Source: Bradyrhizobium sp. MOS002 (GTDB lineage: Bacteria > Pseudomonadota > Alphaproteobacteria > Rhizobiales > Xanthobacteraceae). Taken from it: DNA of 64,000 bases. A program made the translations under genes and the position numbers. Below, in pieces: positions 8,018-16,758 of the stretch. The notes under the pieces are model-generated. The model saw only the letters and a list, made by a program, of their open reading frames with translations, searched no databases and was not told the DNA's origin. Numbering within the stretch: position 1 is the stretch's first letter; each line of letters starts with the position of its first letter. Where the stretch lies: the NCBI RefSeq assembly GCF_003020115.1, contig NZ_PYFX01000020.1, positions 30,436 to 94,435 of the forward strand, given 5' to 3'.

Positions 8018-11000
8018 TTGTCGGACGTCATACGCCCAGCGCCGCAGGGATCAGCCAGCACGACGGCCGAAACGAAGATATTCACACATATCGGCGGTCT
8101 TCTCGATTTTCATGCCCGCACGACGCCGACGGCCCCCGCCCTCCTCGCCCCTGGCCGGCCGGTCCTCAACTACGGCGGGATTGGCGCGCGGACGCAGGAT
8201 CTCGTCCGCACGCTGCGCGGGCTTGGCATCGCCCCTGCCGACCGCATTGCGGTTGCGCTGCCGCGCAGCGCACTGGCGCTGATCGCGGTCGCCTCGAGCT
8301 GCGCTTGCGTCCCCGTCAATCCCGATCTGACGGCGGACGAGCTGCAACGTTATTTCAGCGAATTGAAGCTGACGGCGCTCGTCACCCGGGCCGACACGAA
8401 CTCGGCGGGCCGCGATGTCGCCAAGGCGCTCGATATTGCCGTGATCGATTTCGTGCCGGGGTCGCAAGACGATCTCGGCGGCGGCACGTTCGTCGGGCCG
8501 GCCATTAGACCGGCGAGCAGCAGCGGCGTCTCGCGCGGCGACGACGACGCGTTCATCCTGCTGACCTCGGGCACGGCGGCGCGGCCGAAGATGGTGCCGC
8601 TGACGCATCGCAATGTATGCCTCTCCGCCTACAATGCCGGCCGCGTGCTGTCGCTCGCGTCCCACGATCGTCTGCTCAACGTCCTGCCGCTGTTTCACGC
8701 CCATGGTTTGATCTCCGGCCTGCTGACGGCGCTGGCCGCGGGCTCCAGCGTGATCTGTACCGAGAGTTTCGACGCATCCTCCTTCTTTGGCTGGATGCGG
8801 CAGCTGCAACCGACCTGGTACACGGCCGTGCCGACCATCCATCGCGCGCTGCTGACGGCGGCGGAAGCGAACCCGGATCTTGCCCGATCGTCGTCGCTGC
8901 GCGTGATCCGCTCCGCCTCGGCCTCGCTCGCGCCTGCGATCCTCGACGGGCTGGAGGCGACGTTCGGCGTTCCCGTGCTCGAAACCTACGGCATGACGGA
9001 GGCGGCCTCGCAGATCGCGGCCAACCCGTTCGAGCTGCGCAAGATCGGATCGGTCGGCTGCGCCGCGGGCCCCGAGATCGCAATCATGGACGAGACGGGC
9101 CGCGCGCTCGCCAGCGGCGAGCACGGCGAGATCATGCTGCGCGGACCCAATATGAGCCGCGGCTACTATAATGACGACGCGGCGACGCAAGCCGCCTTCC
9201 GCAACGGCTGGTTCCGGACCGGCGATCTCGGCTATCTCGACGCCGACGGCTATCTCTTCATCGTCGGCCGTATCAAGGACGTCATCAACCGCGGCGGACA
9301 GAAGATCTCGCCCCTGGAGGTGGAAGAGGTTCTGCTCAGCCATCCGGCGGTGCTGGAGGCCGGCGTGTTTGCCGTCCCGCACCCGAAGCTCGGCGAGAAC
9401 GTCGCCGCCATCGTGGTGCTGCGGCCGAATTCCGAGGCGACCTCCGACCAGTTGCGCCAGTTCGCCCGGAAAAGGCTCGCGGCCTACAAGGTGCCGAGCC
9501 TGATCCGCAGCGTGGCGGCGCTGCCGAAAGGCGCCAGCGGCAAGGTCAAGCGCAATGCGCTCGCCGAGCTGATTGCAACAATGGGCGGCGGCGAGGAGGA
9601 GGAGGCCCGTCTGCCGCGCAACGCGCTGGAGACCGAGCTCGCCGGGATCTGGGCCGATTTGCTGGAGCTGCCGCAGGTCGGGAGCGAACAGGACGTCTTC
9701 GCGCTCGGCGCGGATTCGCTCGCCGTGACGCAGATGCGCTCGCGCCTGCGCGAACGCTTCAATGTCGACTTCTCTTTCGAGGACGTCTTCGATTGCGCCA
9801 CCGCCGCCGCGCTTGCGGCCCGGATCGAGACGGCCGCCACCCATCGCGAGACGATGCTCCCGGCCTGGCGCCAGGCCACGGAAGCAGACGCGCCGCTGTC
9901 GTTCCAGCAGCAGCGGATGTACGTGCTCTCGCGGCTCGATCCAACGCGCTACAATTATAACGTGGTCGAAGTCGCGCTCCTCAAGGGTGGGCTCGACGTC
10001 GCCGCACTTTCCGCGAGCCTCACCGCGGTGTCGGCGCGCCATGAGGCGTTGCGGTCGGTCATCATCGAACGCGAGGGCGAACCGGTGCAGCTTGTGCTGC
10101 AATCGCCGCCGCGGTTCGAGCGGATCAAGCTCAAGCCCTGCCCCGCGGACAAGCGAGCCGCTGTTGTCAGGCGTGAAGCGCTCCGGCTCGCGCAGCATCC
10201 GTTCGACCTTGCGCACGAGGCGCCGCTGAAGGTCACGCTGCTCTCGTTCGACAAGAGCAGCCACGCGCTCGTGGTCAACGTCCATCACCTCGTCACCGAC
10301 GGATGGTCGCAGCGGCTGTTCTGGGAAGAACTCGCCGCCCATTATTCGGCAGCGCGCAAGAACGACGTGGCGGCACTGCCTTCGCCCGCCTTCCAGTACC
10401 GCGACTTCGCGCTCTGGCAGCAGAGCTGGGCCAAGACGCCGGCCGCAAAGGAGCAGCTCGATTACTGGCGGACACAGCTCGACGGCGTCACCACGCTGCC
10501 GCTGCGAACCGACCGGCCAAGGCCGGAGGTCTGGAGCGGCCACGGTGCCCGTCACTATCTCGAATTCTCCAGGACCCTGTCGGCCGACCTGCGCGCGCTG
10601 AGCCAGAACCAGGGCGTCACGCCGTTCATGACCCTGCTCGCAGTGTTCCAGTGCCTGCTGTTCCGTCACACTGGACACGAAGACGTCGCGACCGGCTCGC
10701 TGATCGCCAACCGCAACCAGATCGAGAGCGAGCGCCTGATCGGACTGTTCGCCAACACCCTGATCCTGCGCAATGATTTTGGCGGCGATCCAAGCTTCGG
10801 CGACATGTTGCGCCGGGTGCGGCAGGTCACGCTCGATGCCTATCGCAATCAGGACCTCCCGATCGAAGAGGTCCTGCGCGCGCTTCAGATCGCGCGAAGG
10901 AGCGACGGCAATCCGCTGTTCCGGATCATGTTCATCCTGCAGAACGCCTCGATCGAGGCGGCATCTTTCTCCGGTCTGTCGACGCGGCGGATTGAGATCG

Positions 11001-14000
11001 ATCCAAAGGTGGCGCGATTCGACATCACGCTCGAACTGGTCGAGGCCGACGGCCGTTTCACCGGCTTCTTCGAATACGCCACCGATCTGTTCGACGCGGC
11101 GACGATCGAGGGCATGGCAGCTCAGTTCAAAACCCTGCTCAAATCCGTCATCGCCGATCCGGAGCAGCGCATCTCGCACCTGCCGCTTCTGACCGAGGCC
11201 GAACACAGGCAGCTGCTGGCGCAGGGCCGGGGCATGCCGGCCAATTTCACCACGCGCGACAATCTGAGCGAACGTTTCGACTGCCAGGTCAAGAAGACGC
11301 CGAACGCGATCGCGGTCTCGGACGGCCGCACATCCCTGAGCTATCGTGAGTTGGCGCGCCGCAGCCAGGCGGCAGCGCGCTGGCTGGCCCTCGAAGGCGT
11401 CGGCGCCGAGGCCGTGGTCGCCTTGCTTGCGGATCGCGGGCCCGACCTGCTCGCCGCGATGATCGCCGTGCAACGCGTGGGTGCCGCCTTCCTCAATCTC
11501 GATCCCGACCAGCCGCCGGCACGGCACGCAACCATCCTCGGATCGAGCGGCGCCCGCATGTTGCTGATCGGACGGGCGCAGTCGTCCATGGCGGAGGCGC
11601 TGCTCGAACCGCTGGTCGAGCGCATTCAGGTGGCCGAGCTCGAGGACGCGATCGCGCCAGCGTCGACCAAGCCGGCCCGCGCGGCGCGGCGCGCGGCGTC
11701 GAGCCTTGCCTATCTCATCTACACCTCCGGATCCTCCGGCGCGCCCAAGGGCGTCATGATCGAGCAGCGCGGGCTTTCGAACCATCTGGCCTCGCTCATC
11801 TCCGAGCTGAACCTTTCGTCCCGGGACGTGATCGCGCAGACCGCGCCGCAGAGTTTTGTCATCTCGGTGTGGCAATTCCTCGCGGGGCCCATGGTCGGCG
11901 CGCGCGTCCATGTCTGCGGTACCGCGATCGTGCAAGACCCGATCTTGCTCGCGTGCGAGATCGAGCGCGAGGGCATCACGGTGCTTGAAATCGTTCCCTC
12001 GCTGCTGCGTGTGATCCTCGATCGCATGGACGAGACACAGATCCGACACGCCTTTGCGAGGCTGCGCCTTCTGATCTCGACGGGCGAGCCGCTGCCCGTC
12101 GATCTCTGCAAGGCCTGGTTCGCCCGTTGTCCGAGAGTACCGCTGATCAATGCCTATGGTGCGTCGGAATGTTCCGACGACGTCTCGCTGCATCGCCTGA
12201 CCAAGGCGCCGGCGACCGACACGGGCCATGTCCCCGTCGGCGCACCGCTGCCGAACACGCAGCTCTACGTGCTCGACGCAAACCTGCAGCCGCAGCCGGT
12301 CGGCGTGACCGGCGAGCTTTGCATCGGCGGCGCCGGTGTAGGCCGCGGCTATGTCAACGATCCCGCGCAGAACCGGCGGTGCTTCCTGCCCGATCAGTTC
12401 TCGCGCCAGGCAGGCCGCCGGCTGTACCGGACCGGCGACCTCGCCCGCCGCCGCGCCGACGGCACGATCGAATGCCTTGGTCGCGCCGACCATCAGGTCA
12501 AGGTCCGCGGCTACCGCATCGAGCTCAAGGAGATCGAGAACGCGCTTGCCGACCATCCGGATGTGCGCGCCGGCATCGTCGAGGCGCGTCGGGAAGCGAG
12601 CGGCGATGTCAGACTGATTGCCCATATCGTCGCAAGATCCGGCAGCCGGAGCAGCGCCAGCGAGCTGCGCGACTTCCTGAAGAGCCGGCTGCCGGGCCAT
12701 GCCATCCCGTCCGCGTTCCTGTTCCTGGATGAGGTGCCGCTCAATGCCCATGGCAAAATCGACCGGACCGCGCTGCTGGCGCCGACGCAGCAGGAAACGC
12801 CCGGACCGGATGCGACCGTGCCGGCGCGGCGCTTCACCGAAAAGGTGCTGTCCGACATCTGGATCGACCTCTTGAAGGTCGGGAGCATCGGCGTCACCGA
12901 CAATTTCTTCGACCTCGGCGGCCATTCGCTGTTGGCGGGCCAAGTCATGGCGCGCATCGCCCGGGCGCTCGGCGTGTCGCTGCCGATCAAGACCATCTTC
13001 GAGGCACCGACGATCGACGAGCTTGCCCGGCGCGTCGACGAGGCCGTGGCGGCAAAGCCGCGCAAGCCGGCCGCAAGTTTGGCAAGACTGGCTGGAGCGA
13101 GCCTGGCCGAAGGCAGCCCTCCCACGCTCTCGATCGTGCAGGACCAGATGCTGCGGATCGAGCAGAATCTTCCGGATCTGCCGCTGTTCAACCTGCCTTT
13201 CGCGTTCCGTCTCCAGGGGCCGCTGAATCCGGCCGCGCTTGCGCAGGCGATCGACGATGTCGTGCGCCGGCACGAATCGCTGCGGACCGGTTTCGGCTGG
13301 AGCGGCGGGGAGCCAGTCAGCCGTATCGCTGCGCCCGGCGCCCTCGGCCGTGTCCTGACTGTCGAGACGATCGGCGACGGTCAGCCCCACGACAACAAGC
13401 GGCGCAAGGCCCTGGAACTCCGCAAGATCGATCTCCTGATCGAACAGGAGGCCTATGCCCCGATCGACACCACGCGCGCACCGCTGCTGCGCGCCCGCCT
13501 GTTGCGGCTCCACGATGGCGATCACGTCTTGCTGCTGACTTTGCACCACGCCGTCGTCGACGGCTGGTCGATCGGCGTGCTGTTCGAGGAATTGTCCAAT
13601 CGCTATGCGGCACTGGCCGGCTATCCGTCGGTGCCGCTGCCGAAACGGCCGCCGGCCTTTTCGGACGTGGCGCGCTGGCAGCGCTGGTGGTGCGGCACCG
13701 ATGCCGCCCGTCGTCAGGCGGCTGACTGGACGGAGAATTTGCGCGGGGCGGCCCCTCTCTTCGAGGGCGAATCAAGCCCGGGCGCGTCCACGGGGCACCA
13801 TCCGGTCAGCCTCGAGCGTGAGCTGATCGGCCGGCTCACGGCCTTCGCCGGCCAGCACAATTGCACGCTGTTCATGTGCCTGCTGACCGGCTTGAAAGCC
13901 GTGCTGCTGGCGCGGACCGGCCGCGACGACATCTCAATCGCCACCGCCATGGCCAATCGCGCCCAGCCGGACACCGACCGGATCGTCGGCCCTTTCGAGA

Positions 14001-14467
14001 ACACGGTGATCGTTCGCACCAAAATCACGCCGGAGCTGTCGTTCGCGCAGGCCGTGGCCCGGGTCCGCCAGAGCGTGCTTGACGCGCATGCGCGCCAGGA
14101 GCTGCCGTTCAACATCCTGGCCGACCATCTGGAGCAGGAGGGGGTCGATCCAGCCTCGCTGCTCCAGGTCTATTTCACCCTGCAAAATCCGCTGCGCCAG
14201 CCGCTCGATCTGCCCGATCTCACGACAGGGTCGATCGGCAACATCGCGCGCGAGGGCCAGCCGGTGCTGCCGATCGACCAGACCTGGCTGTCGCTGATGC
14301 TCAAGGAGCGGCCGACGGGAATCACCGGTTCGTGCAATTACAAGAGCGAGCTGCTCGACGGCGCCACGGTTGGCCAGTGGATGGAGGATCTCGTCGCGCT
14401 GCTCGGGGCGGCCCTCGCCCAACCCAATGCACCGCTCGGCCGATTGCTCAATCGCAGGGCGGCATGA
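8018..14467 (+). CDS. Non-ribosomal peptide synthetase, A-T-C-A-T-C, no thioesterase
   Basis: The 2149-residue NRPS starts at a TTG with AAAAGGGA just upstream. Domains: A1 (about 25-515), T1 (Ser567 in GADSLAV), C1 (HHLVTDGW, catalytic His757), A2 (about 1085-1590, core YTSGSSGAPKG), T2 (Ser1637 in LGGHSLL) and a terminal C2 (HHAVVDGWS, His1844). A1 resembles acyl/aryl-CoA ligases (YGMTEAASQ, GGQKISPLEVEE), so it may load a carboxylic acid as starter. In A2 the residue equivalent to the conserved Asp235 of GrsA, which binds the alpha-amino group, is Val1281 (SFVISVW). There is no TE or reductase domain, so release probably uses C2 with a free nucleophile. A phosphopantetheinyl transferase and a flavin monooxygenase lie downstream. 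The product is unknown. Confidence 0.93.
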   Translation: MSDVIRPAPQGSASTTAETKIFTHIGGLLDFHARTTPTAPALLAPGRPVLNYGGIGARTQDLVRTLRGLGIAPADRIAVALPRSALALIAVASSCACVPVNPDLTADELQRYFSELKLTALVTRADTNSAGRDVAKALDIAVIDFVPGSQDDLGGGTFVGPAIRPASSSGVSRGDDDAFILLTSGTAARPKMVPLTHRNVCLSAYNAGRVLSLASHDRLLNVLPLFHAHGLISGLLTALAAGSSVICTESFDASSFFGWMRQLQPTWYTAVPTIHRALLTAAEANPDLARSSSLRVIRSASASLAPAILDGLEATFGVPVLETYGMTEAASQIAANPFELRKIGSVGCAAGPEIAIMDETGRALASGEHGEIMLRGPNMSRGYYNDDAATQAAFRNGWFRTGDLGYLDADGYLFIVGRIKDVINRGGQKISPLEVEEVLLSHPAVLEAGVFAVPHPKLGENVAAIVVLRPNSEATSDQLRQFARKRLAAYKVPSLIRSVAALPKGASGKVKRNALAELIATMGGGEEEEARLPRNALETELAGIWADLLELPQVGSEQDVFALGADSLAVTQMRSRLRERFNVDFSFEDVFDCATAAALAARIETAATHRETMLPAWRQATEADAPLSFQQQRMYVLSRLDPTRYNYNVVEVALLKGGLDVAALSASLTAVSARHEALRSVIIEREGEPVQLVLQSPPRFERIKLKPCPADKRAAVVRREALRLAQHPFDLAHEAPLKVTLLSFDKSSHALVVNVHHLVTDGWSQRLFWEELAAHYSAARKNDVAALPSPAFQYRDFALWQQSWAKTPAAKEQLDYWRTQLDGVTTLPLRTDRPRPEVWSGHGARHYLEFSRTLSADLRALSQNQGVTPFMTLLAVFQCLLFRHTGHEDVATGSLIANRNQIESERLIGLFANTLILRNDFGGDPSFGDMLRRVRQVTLDAYRNQDLPIEEVLRALQIARRSDGNPLFRIMFILQNASIEAASFSGLSTRRIEIDPKVARFDITLELVEADGRFTGFFEYATDLFDAATIEGMAAQFKTLLKSVIADPEQRISHLPLLTEAEHRQLLAQGRGMPANFTTRDNLSERFDCQVKKTPNAIAVSDGRTSLSYRELARRSQAAARWLALEGVGAEAVVALLADRGPDLLAAMIAVQRVGAAFLNLDPDQPPARHATILGSSGARMLLIGRAQSSMAEALLEPLVERIQVAELEDAIAPASTKPARAARRAASSLAYLIYTSGSSGAPKGVMIEQRGLSNHLASLISELNLSSRDVIAQTAPQSFVISVWQFLAGPMVGARVHVCGTAIVQDPILLACEIEREGITVLEIVPSLLRVILDRMDETQIRHAFARLRLLISTGEPLPVDLCKAWFARCPRVPLINAYGASECSDDVSLHRLTKAPATDTGHVPVGAPLPNTQLYVLDANLQPQPVGVTGELCIGGAGVGRGYVNDPAQNRRCFLPDQFSRQAGRRLYRTGDLARRRADGTIECLGRADHQVKVRGYRIELKEIENALADHPDVRAGIVEARREASGDVRLIAHIVARSGSRSSASELRDFLKSRLPGHAIPSAFLFLDEVPLNAHGKIDRTALLAPTQQETPGPDATVPARRFTEKVLSDIWIDLLKVGSIGVTDNFFDLGGHSLLAGQVMARIARALGVSLPIKTIFEAPTIDELARRVDEAVAAKPRKPAASLARLAGASLAEGSPPTLSIVQDQMLRIEQNLPDLPLFNLPFAFRLQGPLNPAALAQAIDDVVRRHESLRTGFGWSGGEPVSRIAAPGALGRVLTVETIGDGQPHDNKRRKALELRKIDLLIEQEAYAPIDTTRAPLLRARLLRLHDGDHVLLLTLHHAVVDGWSIGVLFEELSNRYAALAGYPSVPLPKRPPAFSDVARWQRWWCGTDAARRQAADWTENLRGAAPLFEGESSPGASTGHHPVSLERELIGRLTAFAGQHNCTLFMCLLTGLKAVLLARTGRDDISIATAMANRAQPDTDRIVGPFENTVIVRTKITPELSFAQAVARVRQSVLDAHARQELPFNILADHLEQEGVDPASLLQVYFTLQNPLRQPLDLPDLTTGSIGNIAREGQPVLPIDQTWLSLMLKERPTGITGSCNYKSELLDGATVGQWMEDLVALLGAALAQPNAPLGRLLNRRAA

Positions 14468-14603
14468 CGTAAAGCACGGGCGAATACGGGTTCACTCGTC
14501 AAAGCTGTGAATGACCAAGTTGCATCTTGATTATTTGGCGCCATCGCGCAAGATTATTCTCGCGTTTTGATTTGGACGATTATTTTCAACCGGGGAGTTC
14601 GTT
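14468..14603. promoter_or_regulatory. AT-rich gap before small ORF, possible promoter
   Basis: The stretch from about 14515 to 14590 is clearly richer in A and T than its surroundings and ends with a CGGGGAG ribosome-binding site ahead of the 56-residue gene. No clean -35/-10 pair with correct spacing is visible. Separate expression of the small gene is therefore possible but not shown. Confidence 0.3.
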
Positions 14604-14774
14604 ATGGGTTTCATCAAATTTACCAAGGGCACCTCGTTGAGCGACAAGGACCGCAAGGCCCTGCAGAAACTGCTCGGCGCCGAGAAGAAGAAGCTGCAGT
14701 CCGCGCTGAAGGACGTCGACGCCAGCATTTCGATGCTGGGCGGGTCCAAGAAGTCCAAGAAGAAGAAGACGTAA
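14604..14774 (+). CDS. Small lysine-rich protein (56 aa) in NRPS locus
   Basis: I do not recognise a family. The 56-residue protein begins MGFIKFTKGTSLSDKDRKA, has a central amphipathic helical stretch (about 12-46) rich in Lys, Leu and Ala, then GGS and a basic tail KKSKKKKT. CGGGGAG lies about 9 bases upstream of the ATG, and codon use (GC at third positions) is normal, supporting real translation. It has no signal peptide and no cysteine, so it is not a lantibiotic-like precursor. It sits between the NRPS and its likely phosphopantetheinyl transferase, which makes a link to the biosynthetic locus reasonable but unproven. Alternatives are a nucleic-acid-binding small protein or an unrelated gene. 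Confidence 0.7.
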   Translation: MGFIKFTKGTSLSDKDRKALQKLLGAEKKKLQSALKDVDASISMLGGSKKSKKKKT

Positions 14775-14921
14775 GACTCGTCGGCCGGGACGCCGCACGA
14801 ATCTTCAGGCTTCAGTTTTCGGGCTTCAGTTTCAGATTTTGGCCGCTCGCGTGTCGAGTTGGGGTCTCGCACAAGCTTGCGCCCGTAAACCGGCCAGCAA
14901 TCGACAAGGATTCGCCCGAGT

Positions 14922-14970
14922 GGACCGCTAGAAGCGGTCCGCTCAGTTGATTCTTGCTCAGTTGATTCTT
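14922..14970. repeat. Hairpin plus 15-base tandem duplication
   Basis: GGACCGCT (14922-14929) and AGCGGTCC (14933-14940) form a perfect 8-bp stem with a 3-base loop. It is followed at once by two exact copies of GCTCAGTTGATTCTT (14941-14955 and 14956-14970). It lies 50 bases before the phosphopantetheinyl transferase start and could be an attenuator, a transcript end or a recent slippage duplication. Confidence 0.6.
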
Positions 14971-15019
14971 CCGTCACGGCAGGGGATTTGGCCCCGGCCT
15001 GACGCCATGGGCCCAATTG

Positions 15020-15751
15020 ATGGCAGACGACAGAATTGAACTGTTTGTCGGACTGATCGAGACTTTTGACGCGCCGGACACGGTTGATGCGTGCCGGCGC
15101 CTGCTCTCGGTCGACGAACGGGGACGAGCCGACCGCTTCATGTTCGAGCGGCACCAGCGGCAGTATATTTTCGCGCACGCGATGTTGCGGCTCGCGCTCT
15201 CGCACGTCGCACCCGATGTCGCACCCACCGATTGGTCGTTTGCGGCGGGGCGCTACGGGCGGCCGTTTATCGCATCGCCCAAGACCTCGAGCACGCTGCA
15301 TTTCAGCCTGTCGCACGCCGACGGCTGCGTCGCCTGCGTCGTGTCAGGGCATGAGACCGTCGGCGTCGACGTCGAGACCGTGTCCCGTCGAGTGGCGCCG
15401 CTGTCGACTGCGCTTCGCTTCTTCGCGCCGGAAGAGGTCGAAACGCTTCGCGGGCTGCCGGAGCCCGCCGCGACCGAGCGCTTTTTCGACTACTGGACGC
15501 TGAAGGAAGCCTATCTGAAGGCCAGGGGTTTCGGCCTCAATCTGCCGCTCGACGCCTTCGCGATGCAGGTCTCGCGCGAAGCCATCGAGATCAGCTTCAA
15601 GCCCGATATCGCCGACGATCCGGAAGACTGGCGCTTCTCGCTGTGCTCGCCGTCGCCCTCGCATCGTCTCGCGATCGCCGACGGCTCCCGCGCCACCGGC
15701 GGCCTTCCCATCACCCGCAATGCGTGGCCGCTGCAGGAGGCGGCTGAATGA
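15020..15751 (+). CDS. Sfp-type 4'-phosphopantetheinyl transferase
   Basis: This family transfers the phosphopantetheine arm of CoA to the conserved serine of carrier domains. The diagnostic motifs are present: VGVDVE for Mg-CoA binding and FFDYWTLKEAYLKARG for catalysis, plus the LHFSLSHADG strand. Length (243 aa) is typical of the Sfp/EntD-like branch used for NRPS carriers. The likely targets are Ser567 and Ser1637 of the upstream NRPS. The ATG at 15020 is used here; a TTG lies one codon earlier, and no strong ribosome-binding site distinguishes them. Its end overlaps the start of the monooxygenase gene by ATGA, so the two are co-translated. Confidence 0.9.
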   Translation: MADDRIELFVGLIETFDAPDTVDACRRLLSVDERGRADRFMFERHQRQYIFAHAMLRLALSHVAPDVAPTDWSFAAGRYGRPFIASPKTSSTLHFSLSHADGCVACVVSGHETVGVDVETVSRRVAPLSTALRFFAPEEVETLRGLPEPAATERFFDYWTLKEAYLKARGFGLNLPLDAFAMQVSREAIEISFKPDIADDPEDWRFSLCSPSPSHRLAIADGSRATGGLPITRNAWPLQEAAE

Positions 15752-16728
15752 CGCCGCGGCGGCTGCGCGTCTTTCCCGCGATTTCGCGCAACCGCGACCC
15801 CAGGAAATATGTCGGCGAGCTGATGCGGGTGGCGCAGTTCGCCGACGGCAACGGCTTCGAGGGCATCCTGCTGTTCGAAGGCAACGACGTGTTCGTCGAG
15901 CCCTGGGCGATGGCTCAGCACATCATCGGCGAGACGACCCGATCCTCGCCGCTGATCGCGGTCAATCCGGTCTACATGCACCCGTTCACGGCGGCAAAAT
16001 TCGTCTCGTCCTTTGCGCAGCTCCACGGCCGCAAGGTCTATCTCAACATGATCACGGGGACGGCGGTCAGCGATCTGCAGGGGCTCGGCGACGAGCAGTC
16101 GCATGCCGACCGCTATGTCCGGCTCGGCGAATTCGTCGCGCTGATGCGCCAGCTGCTGGCAAGCCCGCGGCCGGCGACTTTCGAGGGCCGGTTCTACCGC
16201 GCCAGCAACCTGCAACTGCGGCCGCGCCTGCCGCCGGAGCTGATGCCGGAATTTCTGGTCGCAGGCCAGTCCGAGCCGGCACAGCGCGTCGCAAAGGAGA
16301 CCGGCTGCATCAAGATGCAGATGCTGCCGCCCGATCTCGACCGCGGTCTCGATGCGCCCGGCATGAATTTTGGCATCTTCGCCCGCGAGGGACGCGACGA
16401 GGCACGGCAAGCGGCAAAGGCGCGTTTTCGCGATAATGCCGACGATCGCGAGCTGCTCGCGCTCACCATGGAAAACAGCGACTCGGTGTGGAAGCGGCGC
16501 CTCTACGAGGGCCAGAGCGGCGAGCTCGCCGACAATGGCTATTGGCTGCTGCCGTTCCTGACCTTCCAGGCCGACTGCCCCTACCTCGTCGGCAGCTACG
16601 CCGAGATCGGCGCGAAGCTGAAGGAATTTGCCGCCAAGGGACTGACCACGATCATGCTCGACATGGTTGCGGACGAGACCGAGATGCAGCACGTCCGCAA
16701 GGCGCTCGCGGCAAGCGGGATGTTTTAG
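15748..16728 (+). CDS. Luciferase-like (LLM class) flavin-dependent monooxygenase
   Basis: The 326-residue protein has the TIM-barrel pattern of the bacterial luciferase/alkanesulfonate monooxygenase superfamily: an N-terminal strand RLRVFPAISR, EFVALMRQLL with FEGRFYRASN (the usual region after helix 4), PEFLVAGQSEPAQ, and a C-terminal VGSYAEIGAKL segment. These enzymes use reduced FMN and O2 for Baeyer-Villiger, N-hydroxylation or C-S cleavage chemistry. Translational coupling to the phosphopantetheinyl transferase places it in the NRPS locus, so it probably oxidises the peptide or its starter. A flavin reductase is not encoded nearby and would have to come from elsewhere. Confidence 0.85.
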   Translation: MTPRRLRVFPAISRNRDPRKYVGELMRVAQFADGNGFEGILLFEGNDVFVEPWAMAQHIIGETTRSSPLIAVNPVYMHPFTAAKFVSSFAQLHGRKVYLNMITGTAVSDLQGLGDEQSHADRYVRLGEFVALMRQLLASPRPATFEGRFYRASNLQLRPRLPPELMPEFLVAGQSEPAQRVAKETGCIKMQMLPPDLDRGLDAPGMNFGIFAREGRDEARQAAKARFRDNADDRELLALTMENSDSVWKRRLYEGQSGELADNGYWLLPFLTFQADCPYLVGSYAEIGAKLKEFAAKGLTTIMLDMVADETEMQHVRKALAASGMF

Positions 16729-16758
16729 ATGTCGATGAAGTCGCCTCACCTTCCACAT

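Noticed and set aside
8051..13549. An open frame of 1832 codons on the minus strand across the NRPS
   Set aside because: It is antisense to a gene with clear domains. Its translation is rich in Arg, Gly, Asp and Gln without family motifs. Long antisense frames are expected in high-GC genes with strong third-position bias.
14922..14940. The 8-bp hairpin as a rho-independent terminator
   Set aside because: No T-run follows; the next bases are the tandem duplication.
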